Counted from the first letter of the stretch, positions 17,559 through 26,171 are shown. The stretch is 64,000 bases of DNA from Chitinophaga filiformis (GCF_023100805.1 NZ_CP095855.1:5745001-5809000); one strand, 5' to 3'. Notes: generated from the letters alone by a model not told the origin. Numbers and translations are program-made.

Positions 17559-17590
17559 AAGCCCAGCCTACGGCCGGGCTTTATTATTTT
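17559..17590 (+). terminator. Second intrinsic terminator
   Basis: AAGCCC-A-GCC (17559-17568) pairs with GGC-C-GGGCTT (17572-17581) around a three-base loop and runs into TTATTATTTT. It lies between two convergent genes and may serve both strands. Confidence 0.65.
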
Positions 17591-17634
17591 ATATTGGTTA
17601 AGCTGCAACTCACCTGTTCAGGTTCATGCACACA

Positions 17635-18366
17635 TCATGTTACATTGTTGATAATATCCTTAAAACTATTGATTCCCAGCACCTTAGATGTTTTAAATCC
17701 TTCTGCGTGAGACACTCCTACAATCTTCCCGAAGGTCACATCCCTGTTGATCACGCTGTCAAAAAATGCGGCGGAGGAAATATAGGTCTGCGGTTCCTTA
17801 TCTGATGCCTGTCCCAGGAACTGTGTCTTATAACACCTGATAGCCTCTTTTTTACGCTCGATCACGGTACTCGTATCTACCACAAAATCAGGTGTTTCGT
17901 AGCGGTCCTGCATAAAATGGAAGACCTGTTTCGGGCGCCATGGGGCCTGTGCCTGTCCGTCTTCAAATGTCTCGATCTTCCTCAGACCGGCCAGGAAACA
18001 GCTATCGGCAATCAGGCGGGCGGCCCTTCCGTGGTCAGGGTGACGGTCTTCAAATGCGTTGCCCAGTACAATATCAGGTTGGTACTTTCGAATTGCTGCG
18101 ATTAGTTTCATTTGCTCTTCCGTATCGTTACGGAAAAAGCCATCGGGTAAGCCCAGGTTATCTCTTACCGTCAATCCCATTACTTTGGCAGCTGCTGCCG
18201 CCTCTTCTGCTCTTGTTTCAGGAGTGCCACGGGTACCCAGCTCTCCCCTGGTGAGGTCCAGTATGCCTACCTTCATGCCCTGCGCTGCGTGTACCATCAG
18301 GGTACCTGCACAGGCCAGCTCTACATCATCCGGATGCGCAGCTATTGCCAGTATGTCTAGTTTCAT
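17635..18366 (-). CDS. bshB1: Bacillithiol biosynthesis deacetylase BshB1
   Basis: This 243-residue enzyme removes the acetyl group from N-acetylglucosaminyl-malate in bacillithiol synthesis. The zinc site motif AHPDDVE begins at His11 with Asp13 and Asp14, and RHPDH at 108-112 supplies further metal or catalytic residues (His109, Asp111, His112). I moved the start from an upstream in-frame codon to the ATG at 18364-18366: the shorter form begins MKLDILAIAAHPDD like characterised family members, and a perfect -7 box lies just upstream of it. Other bsh genes are outside this window, but a YfiT-like protein is encoded at 34.9 kb. Confidence 0.9.
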   Translation of the reverse strand: MKLDILAIAAHPDDVELACAGTLMVHAAQGMKVGILDLTRGELGTRGTPETRAEEAAAAAKVMGLTVRDNLGLPDGFFRNDTEEQMKLIAAIRKYQPDIVLGNAFEDRHPDHGRAARLIADSCFLAGLRKIETFEDGQAQAPWRPKQVFHFMQDRYETPDFVVDTSTVIERKKEAIRCYKTQFLGQASDKEPQTYISSAAFFDSVINRDVTFGKIVGVSHAEGFKTSKVLGINSFKDIINNVT

Positions 18367-18394
18367 CGGAAATATCCTTTCTTTTGGTGGAGTG

Positions 18395-18402
18395 CAAAGA
18401 TA
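18395..18402 (-). promoter_or_regulatory. Candidate -7 box of bshB1
   Basis: The minus strand reads TATCTTTG, a perfect TAnnTTTG, ending 29 bases upstream of the chosen bshB1 start and lying just past the preceding gene's stop. No convincing -33 box is present at the usual spacing. Confidence 0.4.
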
Positions 18403-18407
18403 AGGGT

Positions 18408-18932
18408 TTACCTGCTCGTCTTGCTTTTGATCAGCACCCACAACAATTTGTCGTTCGGCTCATAATCCTTTACAAGGTCTTTTGCCGTTTTGGGAGGCAG
18501 CACGACAATGTCCTCTATGTTTTTCCGTTCCAGGGCCGCCAGCATCTGGGGTATACTGCTGTTGATCTGAGAACCGTCCAGCACATACTGAAAACTGCTG
18601 TCGCTTCCGTACTGCTGTAACATCTTTGCGTAGGACTGGGAAATATCACTGAACATCCGGGTATAACGTTTACGGGCAAAATCGACGGTTTCTATAAAAA
18701 TCACCCCGTTCTCTCCCCTGGGGCCATACTTTTCCTTCAGTTTTGCGCCTTTTACTATGTCTATCAGCGCTATTTTGCTGGGATCCAGTCCTTCCATCCC
18801 CTTTTTACTCTCAACGCTATCCACAAACATAAGGGCATTCTGCGGAACGCCCGGTATCGAGCTCAGGTCTTGCGCCATAGCGGCAGTCCTCCATACAAGA
18901 AGGCATACGGTAATAATAAATCTTACATGCAT
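18408..18932 (-). CDS. Secreted protein with two TonB-plug-like segments
   Basis: This 174-residue protein has a signal peptide (about residues 1-20, ending AMAQ). Residues about 33-82 read like the conserved part of a TonB-dependent receptor plug (ALMFVDSV, IALIDIVKG, YGPRGENGVIFIET). A second, weaker version follows (about 115-172: FQYVLDGSQI, IEDIVVL, KLLWVLIKSK). There is no barrel. It may be a periplasmic protein that has lost or never had a receptor part. Function unknown. The gene ends 42 bases upstream of bshB1, so the two may be partly co-transcribed. Confidence 0.65.
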   Translation of the reverse strand: MHVRFIITVCLLVWRTAAMAQDLSSIPGVPQNALMFVDSVESKKGMEGLDPSKIALIDIVKGAKLKEKYGPRGENGVIFIETVDFARKRYTRMFSDISQSYAKMLQQYGSDSSFQYVLDGSQINSSIPQMLAALERKNIEDIVVLPPKTAKDLVKDYEPNDKLLWVLIKSKTSR

Positions 18933-19195
18933 CTGTGAATTTACGGCAGAATTGGCATAAAGCCGGAGTAGTTAGTATGGATGGCGCTAAGTAGTGTCGC
19001 CCGGCCCGGTAAGCAAGGCCTCCAATCAGCTACTCATCCTCCTGCCATGACAATGAGGTGCCGGTTGCAGGGGCAGTCGGACAACAGCTTATAAATATGT
19101 TGGGAAATCAGGGTTAAGCATACACATGAAGGCATGTGCCGCGGCATTGATCATCTACGATGCCGTTTCTGGTAGCAGAGAATAGGTCAGCATGA

Positions 19196-19816
19196 TCAAT
19201 TATAGGCCCGGGAGCCTCTGTACATCTCGATCTCCTGGATGATGGCCTCAATATCCTTGTCTTCCTGGGCGTCGTATTCACTTTTCAGGTTGCCTCCGAA
19301 GAAGAAGGCCACCGTCTGCCACATCCTGGCGGAAAAGCCGCCTTTCAGTTCTTTAATGATCTCGTAGCAGTTCTCTCCCGTTTCCCGGTTGATCAGTTTC
19401 ATGAGCACCTTACCCTGGTACACGGAAAGGTTTTCCAGTTTGTCCCCGAACTCTGCCTTCATCTTCTTTTCGATGTCAGCCAGGTATTTCTTCCGGTCAC
19501 GTTTCTCCGGCAGGGAGGCCAGGTGACTGTTGACATCTCTCAGGATACGGGCGGCAGATTTAGCGTACGGGTACGTCACATACACTGCATTACGCAGGCG
19601 GGTCCAGGCTTCTCTTTGTTTACGGAATTTTTTGGGGAGCTTATCTACCACTTCCACGATCTGGAGAGTAATATACGGGATGGTATCGGAGCCTACTACC
19701 ACAGCACTCACCGCAATACTGTCTGCACCATGGCGCGTCTGGGCACTGACCCTACTGCGCCCTGCAAGACACAACAAGCTGGCTGACAGGATGATAAAAG
19801 CGATGAGACGACGCAT
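19196..19816 (-). CDS. DUF4294 secreted protein
   Basis: A 206-residue protein with a signal peptide (about 1-25, ending VSAQ). The core IPYITLQIVEVV, FRKQREAWTRLRNAVYVTYPYAKSA and MKLINRETGENCYEIIKELKG fits the Bacteroidota-specific DUF4294 family. The positively charged middle may be helical. The protein is probably periplasmic. No function is known. The gap of 263 bases to the preceding gene start (18933-19195) shows nothing I can identify. Confidence 0.8.
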   Translation of the reverse strand: MRRLIAFIILSASLLCLAGRSRVSAQTRHGADSIAVSAVVVGSDTIPYITLQIVEVVDKLPKKFRKQREAWTRLRNAVYVTYPYAKSAARILRDVNSHLASLPEKRDRKKYLADIEKKMKAEFGDKLENLSVYQGKVLMKLINRETGENCYEIIKELKGGFSARMWQTVAFFFGGNLKSEYDAQEDKDIEAIIQEIEMYRGSRAYN

Positions 19817-19944
19817 AAACTCCTAAACTAATCTTAAAATTATACTAAAGATATGCTAAAAAGTCGATAGGTCCCCCGATCTTATTTCAGTCCACGCACA
19901 CATATAAAAATGCACTTCCTGTTGAATCTTTCCGCCTTTTCAGC

Positions 19945-20190
19945 AAGGTTTCGCTAATACTATCGTCGGCTCACACTGATGATGAACATCACGCATTTTA
20001 TGACAGGTTTGGCTACGCAATTATCTCCTGACCATTCACTATGAACTTACGCATGACAGGTTCAGCTACGCGATTCTTTCCCCTCTCCACTGATAACGAA
20101 CTAATGCACCGCCTATGACAGGTTCAGCGACGCGATCCTCTCCCCTCCACTGACGAACTAACGTATTGCCTATGACAGGTTCAGCGACGC
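19945..20190. repeat. Degenerate direct repeats of 53-62 bp, four to five copies
   Basis: The motif TATGACAGGTT(C/T)(A/G)GC(T/G)ACGC recurs at about 20000, 20054, 20116 and 20173, with spacings of 53, 62 and 57 bases. A more decayed copy begins near 19945. The intervening sequence (CTCTCC(C)CTCCACTGA...GAACTAA) is also shared between copies. It lies between the 5' end of the DUF4294 gene and the region behind the alpha/beta hydrolase. No array-wide reading frame or mobile-element gene is attached. Confidence 0.75.
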
Positions 20191-20244
20191 TAAAGCCGGC
20201 CTCTTGTACCTGTTCGGAGTTGCTGATCACATAAAACCGCTTTA

Positions 20245-20445
20245 ATGCTACCAATAACATCCGGAGCCCTTGTCCGCATTTTCAGGAAATGCTTCCATCC
20301 GGCAGCTGGCGCAGATTGGTTTGCATATATTGCACTTACCTCAGGCGCAGGCAGTTATAGCTATGCCTTTCCGGTTGGCTCTTTGTTGGTATCCGCAACA
20401 GCCGAGGCCATTGCGGATCAGTATCTTCAGCAGGATCTTACCTGA
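20245..20445 (+). pseudogene. Possible remnant of a DUF5977-type repeat protein
   Basis: The plus-strand frame from ATG 20245 to TGA 20443-20445 has 66 residues. Its second half (GSYSYAFPVGSLLVSATAEA, then IADQYLQQDL) resembles the DUF5977 module of Bacteroidota surface proteins (pattern YtVPAGtytS..SQadADa.Aq). A single isolated module without a signal peptide, directly preceded by an in-frame TGA and by decayed repeats, looks like a gene relic. It overlaps the 3' end of the convergent hydrolase gene by eight bases. It might instead be chance. Confidence 0.3.
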
Positions 20446-21442
20446 CAGGTAACAGGCCCAATTTCCGTTCTGCAAACGAATCTATCGCTTTCTCCACAGA
20501 CGGAATATCTTTCCCCGTCAGGTAACAGCCCATTACATGCGCCCCGGCACCCGGAATAGCAACAGCATCCTTTAATGCAGGCGGCGTACCCAGCTGCTGC
20601 TCCATATCGAGGATAGCAGATACCCTGACGGTCGGATCCTGGTGTTGCTCATCCTTGTAGTAATACAGGTTCAGCGCCGGCTGTTTAACAGCGCGGAATA
20701 CAGACGGCCCCATAGTCGTCTCCAGCAGGTTTTGCAGCTCCGCAACCGCCTCGAGACGGTACTTATTATACCAGTACTTCCCTATCTCCGGATTTTCCGG
20801 TACAGATTCTCTGTATTTACCTTTACAGACAAACTGCGCCAGCTGTAATCCCCATGGATTGTTACTCAGGAAAGCCAGATCATTGTTGATAGCAATATTA
20901 GGCGACATGTTAATGATCGCAAAGATGTCGTTCGGATAGGTAGCCGCCAGCTTTAATCCCAGGGTTCCGCCCGTAGAACAGGTCACCAGGATCACTTTTT
21001 CGCCCAGCGCCTTGCCTATACTGAGGGCTTCTTTTGCATCATTCCAGAGACCAGTGGCCGTCATGGTCAGCAATGGCTCGGAGGTATCGAGACCATGACC
21101 GTCCAGCCGGGACAGGTACATGTTACAGCCATATTTTCTGGCAAAGTCGCGGTGTACAGGGTCTCCCTCTTCCTGGCTGGCGGAAAAGCCATGCAGGTAT
21201 ACCACGCTGTAAGGCGTTTTTTGACGCAGGGAATCATACCATACAATACGGGCTTCGTTATTAGGCTTGAGCTTATGCCGGTGCTCCTTAGCGCTCACAT
21301 ATTCTTCTAAGGCGTGGGATTGCCGGGGTACGGAAGGGAGTATGGGATCGTACCGGGGATTAGCGGGTCTTGGACCCAGGTAATATACAATTACCAGTAG
21401 TGCAACTACTATCAGGGATATTCGCAGCCAGCTGCTTTTCAT
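20438..21442 (-). CDS. Membrane-anchored alpha/beta hydrolase
   Basis: This 334-residue protein has an N-terminal hydrophobic anchor (about 6-23), then an alpha/beta-hydrolase fold: oxyanion-region VYLHGFSAS (82-89), nucleophile elbow TCSTGG with Ser156 (a variant of GxSxG with Cys in place of the first Gly), and a candidate catalytic His in GAHVMGCYLTG near the C-terminus. It is probably an esterase or lipase-like enzyme facing the periplasm; substrate unknown. It starts 67 bases after the CcmF-like stop on the same strand and may be transcribed with it. Confidence 0.8.
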   Translation of the reverse strand: MKSSWLRISLIVVALLVIVYYLGPRPANPRYDPILPSVPRQSHALEEYVSAKEHRHKLKPNNEARIVWYDSLRQKTPYSVVYLHGFSASQEEGDPVHRDFARKYGCNMYLSRLDGHGLDTSEPLLTMTATGLWNDAKEALSIGKALGEKVILVTCSTGGTLGLKLAATYPNDIFAIINMSPNIAINNDLAFLSNNPWGLQLAQFVCKGKYRESVPENPEIGKYWYNKYRLEAVAELQNLLETTMGPSVFRAVKQPALNLYYYKDEQHQDPTVRVSAILDMEQQLGTPPALKDAVAIPGAGAHVMGCYLTGKDIPSVEKAIDSFAERKLGLLPVR

Positions 21443-21509
21443 GGGAGTAGTGTATTATTTTGATCCGGGGATGCAGGATGTTCTGGCCCCCGCATCCCGG
21501 ATCAAAATG

Positions 21510-24020
21510 TTATGACTGAATCTTTTTTGCCTTATTCGCCTTCACCCGGTATACAATACTCATTATAAATCCGACGATCATGATCAGAATGCCTATCCAT
21601 AGTACATTGATGAATGGGAAGATGAAGGCTTTCATCACAATATAGTCCTTAAATGTATCCGATTCCTTTACTTGTAAGAGGATCTTTTTCTCTTTCGGCA
21701 GTATTTTGCTGAAGCGCACATATAATGACAGTGGCGCTACAGTATCTGCAACGGATACTTCCTTTGTACTGTCGCGCAGACAATAGACCGGCAACAGGTT
21801 ATACTGTTCGTTATTTTTAGTGACTACCTTCAGTTGTGCGCCCACAGCCAGATCGCCTGGTTCTGTCTTATAGTTCGGATTATTCGGTTGCGGTTGTATA
21901 CCCTCCAGGATCATGTAACCATTAGCGAAGAATACAGAGTCGCCCGGCGCTATTTCATGAGAGCTGTACTGGGCGGTATCGCTCGCCTCATCCTTGATAG
22001 GCACTGCCGTGATATAGGTGAAGATATCTTTGGTCAGATAATGCCGGGAATCAGGGTTCGGCGTTAACTGTTGCTGGCCCCTGTTGCTCAGGAAGGCATC
22101 GGGATGCAGGGTGAATTTCTCCAGGATATTTCCATTCTCCGGGTCGCGGCGTTCGTACCTCACCAGGTAATAGGTCTTGGCGTCGCCGGGTGCTATTGAG
22201 TCGCCGGCATAAGTCACGTGATAATCGCCCATCTGCACAGGGAAGTTCCTCGGCAGCATCAGGTTCTCTCTTGGATTCTCTTTACTTTCCTTTCCGAAGA
22301 AACCACCGTCCAGCATCTTCATACGGTCGATAGAGATCACTTCACGTTTGGAAGCGGAGATCAGGATGCCCAGCAGCACCATACCGAAGCCGACATGCGC
22401 GATGGAAGCGCCGGCTGCTCTCAGTTTACCTTTCTGGCCGATGAATATATATGCCGCATTACCAATGATGGCATATACGCTGCAGAACAGCATGATGTAA
22501 ATTGCCACCAGGAAGCCGGCGCCATAAACATCGTAGATGATATTTCCAAAGATCCCTATCAGGCCTGTTATTATGAGGCTCAGGATGGAAGGAACAGCTA
22601 TTTTCTTTGTAAAGAACCCTTTCGGTGTATCCTTGTATTTCAGGTATTGTACAACGGCGGTCAGGAGCCCCAGTACAATAGCGATCCAGATCTGAATCTT
22701 ATTGTAGTGGAACACACCATCTGACGGTGGTGCAATATCCTGCTGGAGGTTCAGCAGTTTTTTGATACCCAGTCCGTTAATGATCTTATTCCACACCGGG
22801 ATGGAGGTGGTAAAAGTGATCTGTATCGCGCCTATCAGGAGTACCAGCGATCCGATGAACAGCCAGAACTCGCGTGAGTAGGTGCTTTCCTCCTTCACAA
22901 TAGTGGGGATCTCTTTCCTTCTGGCGATCAGCATTCCAAAACCAGGCACTACAAACACGACCATGTACAACAACAGCTGACCACTCATACCCAGGTCGGT
23001 AAAGGAGTGTACGGAAGTATCGCCCAGCACACCGCTACGGGTCAGGAAGGTGGAATACAGGATGAGGATGAAGGTGATCAGGAAAAAGAAGAAGGTGGAC
23101 TTCAGCGCATGACCGGAGAATTTGAATGCCAGCAAGGTGTGAATTCCCGCCACCAGTGTTAACCAGGGTACCAGGGAAGCATTTTCTACCGGATCCCAGG
23201 CCCAGTAACCACCAAAGGTGAGCGATTCATAGGCCCAGGCGGCGCCCATCATAATACCTGTGCCCAGCATCATGGCAGAGAACAGGGACCAGGGCAATGC
23301 CGGCTTGATCCATTCTTTGTAGTCGCGGGTCCACAGACCGGCAAAAGCATATGCGAAGGGGATAATGGTGGAAGCAAATCCCAGGAACAGCACCGGCGGG
23401 TGGATCACCATCCAGTAGTTCTGCAGGGAAAGGTTCAGGCCATTACCGTCGGTGATGAAGTCGAGGTAGTTGGCATTGGATACCCAGGGCAGTCCCAGGT
23501 TCTCTTCCGCCTGGCGCAGCAACAGGAATGGATTGCTGCCCACACGGTAGCCCAGTATATAGATACCGATCAGCATACTTCCCAGGCACACCTGTGCAAA
23601 GGAAATTACGGTCATTACAGGCGCTTCCCACTTTTTACCTACACGTAAGAGGATAAGCCCCAATACACTGTGCCAGATGGACCACAAGAGGAAACTACCC
23701 TCCTGGTCGGCCCAGAAGCTGGACAGGAGGTAACTTACCGGCAGATCGCGGGAAGAGTTCCTCCAGACATATTTGTATTCGAAATAGTGATTGTATAAAG
23801 CGTAGTACAGGCTGCCGAAGGTAGAGAAAACGGCCAGCGCCTGTATAATAAAGGCCCAGCGGGCCAGTTTCTTCCATGAATCTTTTACCAATTCCTCTTT
23901 GGACTGCACCGACATGAAATAGCTTACGGTAGCTACCATCGACGCAACAAAAGCCAATACCGCTGAAAAATGCCCTAACTGTCCGGGTAACAAATGCTCC
24001 CCTATATAATTTGTATTCAA
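21510..24020 (-). CDS. ccmF: CcmF/CcsA-type cytochrome c biogenesis protein
   Basis: An 836-residue integral membrane protein with about 13-15 membrane spans. The heme-handling WWD motif GYWAWDPVEN is at 271-280, and WMVIHPPVLFLGF near 203-215 is the conserved segment before it. A large periplasmic domain (about 570-790) precedes the last span. It should receive heme from CcmE and attach it to apocytochrome c. It lies 84 bases after ccmE on the same strand, in the order expected for an assembly operon; further ccm genes are not in this window. Confidence 0.9.
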   Translation of the reverse strand: MNTNYIGEHLLPGQLGHFSAVLAFVASMVATVSYFMSVQSKEELVKDSWKKLARWAFIIQALAVFSTFGSLYYALYNHYFEYKYVWRNSSRDLPVSYLLSSFWADQEGSFLLWSIWHSVLGLILLRVGKKWEAPVMTVISFAQVCLGSMLIGIYILGYRVGSNPFLLLRQAEENLGLPWVSNANYLDFITDGNGLNLSLQNYWMVIHPPVLFLGFASTIIPFAYAFAGLWTRDYKEWIKPALPWSLFSAMMLGTGIMMGAAWAYESLTFGGYWAWDPVENASLVPWLTLVAGIHTLLAFKFSGHALKSTFFFFLITFILILYSTFLTRSGVLGDTSVHSFTDLGMSGQLLLYMVVFVVPGFGMLIARRKEIPTIVKEESTYSREFWLFIGSLVLLIGAIQITFTTSIPVWNKIINGLGIKKLLNLQQDIAPPSDGVFHYNKIQIWIAIVLGLLTAVVQYLKYKDTPKGFFTKKIAVPSILSLIITGLIGIFGNIIYDVYGAGFLVAIYIMLFCSVYAIIGNAAYIFIGQKGKLRAAGASIAHVGFGMVLLGILISASKREVISIDRMKMLDGGFFGKESKENPRENLMLPRNFPVQMGDYHVTYAGDSIAPGDAKTYYLVRYERRDPENGNILEKFTLHPDAFLSNRGQQQLTPNPDSRHYLTKDIFTYITAVPIKDEASDTAQYSSHEIAPGDSVFFANGYMILEGIQPQPNNPNYKTEPGDLAVGAQLKVVTKNNEQYNLLPVYCLRDSTKEVSVADTVAPLSLYVRFSKILPKEKKILLQVKESDTFKDYIVMKAFIFPFINVLWIGILIMIVGFIMSIVYRVKANKAKKIQS

Positions 24021-24104
24021 AACCTGCTAGTATGAAAGCCCGCAGACGGCTGCCTGCGGACAATAGAATGAATAATGTTTTTCTGCATGATTCCCCCGGG
24101 CTAC

Positions 24105-24497
24105 CTATGCTTTGCCAATAGCCACCTGGTCATTCTTATATTTGGACGGACATTTCATTAGAATCTTACTGCATTTGAATTCTCCGCCTGACATCTTACC
24201 GGTCAGTACAACACTCTCCGCCTTCTCGAAATCAGTTGGTTTGGTACCATAAAAAACAACGGGCCTGGTTTCTCCTGTTTTATCAATTACATAAAAACGG
24301 AACAGGTTGGCATCTTTCTGAGGATTGTACTCCATTACCTTAGTGGTATCCAGTTTTCCGATCACCTGGAATTCTTTTCCCTCTTTCTGCCTGGCAGTGG
24401 CAAAAGTCTCATAAGTACTGAAATCGCCTGCTACCGTTACAATTATTCCTATAGCCACAGCAATAAGTATCAGCAGGATAATGTTAGATTTCTTCAT
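24105..24497 (-). CDS. ccmE: Heme chaperone CcmE, CxxxY type
   Basis: A 130-residue protein with one N-terminal membrane anchor (about 5-23) and a periplasmic OB-fold (IGKLD, FRFYVID, VVFYGTKP, VVLTGKM). CcmE carries heme covalently and hands it to CcmF. In the classical protein the heme-binding motif is HxxxY. Here the corresponding C-terminal segment reads KCPSKY, so Cys116 and Tyr120 form a CxxxY motif, the variant described in some sulfate reducers and archaea. The protein is short behind the motif. It is the first gene before ccmF, and a perfect -7 box lies about 95 bases upstream. Confidence 0.88.
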   Translation of the reverse strand: MKKSNIILLILIAVAIGIIVTVAGDFSTYETFATARQKEGKEFQVIGKLDTTKVMEYNPQKDANLFRFYVIDKTGETRPVVFYGTKPTDFEKAESVVLTGKMSGGEFKCSKILMKCPSKYKNDQVAIGKA

Positions 24498-24591
24498 ATC
24501 GTAAATAATTCAGATTCTTCCTTAATGCATTCCTTTGATTAAAAAAGCCGTACACCTTGTTTTACAATCAATATACAGTCTCGATCAACCG

Positions 24592-24599
24592 CAAAATTA
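24592..24599 (-). promoter_or_regulatory. Candidate -7 box of ccmE
   Basis: The minus strand reads TAATTTTG, a perfect TAnnTTTG. The -33 region is weak. The predicted leader is about 90 bases. It is divergent from the candidate promoter at 24702-24733; apart from these two boxes the gap 24498-24815 shows nothing else. Confidence 0.4.
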
Positions 24600-24701
24600 C
24601 ACCAAAATGAAGTTCAAGTTCATTTTTTTACACAAAAGAAGACATGATATTTGTCATAAAAAGGGGTGACACCCATGCAGCCCCGACAGTGGGCCTTATC
24701 C

Positions 24702-24733
24702 TATGGCCGATGGTTCATAAATTACTATCTTTG
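24702..24733 (+). promoter_or_regulatory. Candidate promoter of the agmatinase-family gene
   Basis: TATG (24702-24705), a 20-base spacer and TATCTTTG (24726-24733) match the Bacteroidota TTTG-N20-TAnnTTTG promoter with one mismatch. The start codon follows about 80 bases later. Confidence 0.6.
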
Positions 24734-24815
24734 CGCCGGAAAAATCGTTTTAAACGGTTGATCCCCTACGACAGGCCCGCCTCTGGTTGGCCTCTTTTTA
24801 TCAAATTACATTATC

Positions 24816-25862
24816 ATGGCGGATTTATCTCAATTTGATCCCAATTCGGTCAGCCTGTTGTCCAACAATATATTCGGGCTGCCTACAACTGAGGAAGATG
24901 CAAAACTGGTATTATTACCTGTTCCCTGGGAAGTGACGGTATCTTACACCCACGGCACAGCCAGGGGCCCCGAGCAGATCTTCAAGGCCTCGCACCAGGT
25001 AGACCTGTACGATGCAGATGTGAAGGATGGATGGAAATGCGGCTTTTTCATGCGCGATATTGACAAACAGCTGCTGTTGCGCAGTGATTATCTCCGGAAA
25101 GAAGCGGAGCTCTACCTCAAATTCCTCACCGAAGGCGGCGACATCAGTGATAATGAATTCCTTAAGAAAACGCTTGTAGATGTAAACACCGGTACCATTG
25201 CCATGAATGAATGGGTGTACCGTCATACCAAAGAATTACTCAGGAATAACAAACTCGTGGCATTGGTCGGTGGCGACCATAGTACTCCCCTGGGCTTTTT
25301 TAAAGCGATCGGCGAGTTCAAAGGCGAGTTCGGCATCCTCCAGATCGATGCCCACTGCGACCTGCGCGAGGAATATGAAGGTTTCCAGTATTCCCATGCA
25401 TCCATCATGTATAATGCGATCAGGGAAGTGCCCCAGCTCAGCAAACTGGTGCAGATAGGCATCCGCGATTACTGCGAGGAGGAACTGGATTTCATCCGTA
25501 ACAGCAATGGCAAAGTAGTGACCTTCTTCGACAAGAATATCAAAACCCGTCAGTATGAAGGAGATACCTGGAAAATGATCTGCGACGATATCATTGCCAC
25601 ATTGCCGCAACAGGTATATATCAGCTTTGACATTGACGGCCTGGATCCCAAACTTTGCCCACACACCGGCACACCGGTAGCGGGTGGTTTTGAAACAGAA
25701 CAGCTGTACTATCTTTTCAGAAAAGTAATAGAAAGCGGCCGTAAACTGATCGGTTTCGATCTGAATGAAGTCAGCACTTCGCACGATGAGTGGGATGCCA
25801 ATGTAGGTGCGCGCGTACTGTTCAAACTATGCAACCTGCTGGTACATTCCAATAAAGAATAG
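24816..25862 (+). CDS. Agmatinase/arginase (ureohydrolase) family enzyme
   Basis: A 348-residue cytoplasmic ureohydrolase that should split a guanidino compound (agmatine, arginine or formiminoglutamate) into urea or formamide and an amine. The dimanganese site is complete: GGDHS with His155, DAHCD with Asp178, His180 and Asp182, and SFDIDGLDP with Asp272 and Asp274. Length exceeds typical agmatinases (about 305-320) because of an insertion around residues 70-130. The Bacteroidota versions of this length are usually annotated as agmatinase; the substrate is not settled by sequence. The last nine codons are part of the first unit of a 66-bp tandem repeat that extends beyond the stop. Confidence 0.88.
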   Translation: MADLSQFDPNSVSLLSNNIFGLPTTEEDAKLVLLPVPWEVTVSYTHGTARGPEQIFKASHQVDLYDADVKDGWKCGFFMRDIDKQLLLRSDYLRKEAELYLKFLTEGGDISDNEFLKKTLVDVNTGTIAMNEWVYRHTKELLRNNKLVALVGGDHSTPLGFFKAIGEFKGEFGILQIDAHCDLREEYEGFQYSHASIMYNAIREVPQLSKLVQIGIRDYCEEELDFIRNSNGKVVTFFDKNIKTRQYEGDTWKMICDDIIATLPQQVYISFDIDGLDPKLCPHTGTPVAGGFETEQLYYLFRKVIESGRKLIGFDLNEVSTSHDEWDANVGARVLFKLCNLLVHSNKE

Positions 25863-26120
25863 GTACGCTGATTTGCCGGACATTCAGGCGGTTCTGAATG
25901 CCTGCTGGTACATTCAAATAAAGAATCGGTACGCTGGTTTGCCGGACATTCAGGCAGTTCTGAATGCCTGCCGCTACATTCAAATAAAGAACAGGTACGC
26001 TGACTCGCCGGACATTCAGGCGGTTCTGAATGCCTGCCGGTACATTCAAATAAAGAATCGGTACGCTGGTTTGCCGGACATTCAGGTGGTTCTGAATGCC
26101 TGCTGGCACGCCTGCCGGAC
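25835..26120. repeat. 66-bp tandem repeat that starts inside the agmatinase-family gene
   Basis: Four full 66-bp units (25835-25900, 25901-25966, 25967-26032, 26033-26098) and about 20 bases of a fifth. Unit 1 includes the last 28 bases of the coding sequence with its TAG stop, plus 38 bases of downstream sequence. In later units the TAG is altered (TCG or CAG). Units 1 and 2 differ at about four positions. Each unit has an inverted repeat, CATTCAG-N6-CTGAATG, able to form a small hairpin. There are no unique spacers, so it is not a CRISPR array. Confidence 0.93.
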
Positions 26121-26171
26121 AGCACCTGACAATATTAAATAAATTAAGCCCGATAGCTGATCAACGACGAT

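Noticed and set aside
20270-20440. Minus-strand cysteine-rich peptide frame (CKPICASCRM) that could look like a peptide precursor.
   Set aside because: No start codon in a plausible place, interrupted by stops, and no modification or export genes nearby. The opposite strand gives a better match to a known module.
25807-26142. CRISPR array at the 66-bp repeat.
   Set aside because: The units follow each other directly without unique spacers, include coding sequence of the neighbouring gene, and there are no cas genes.
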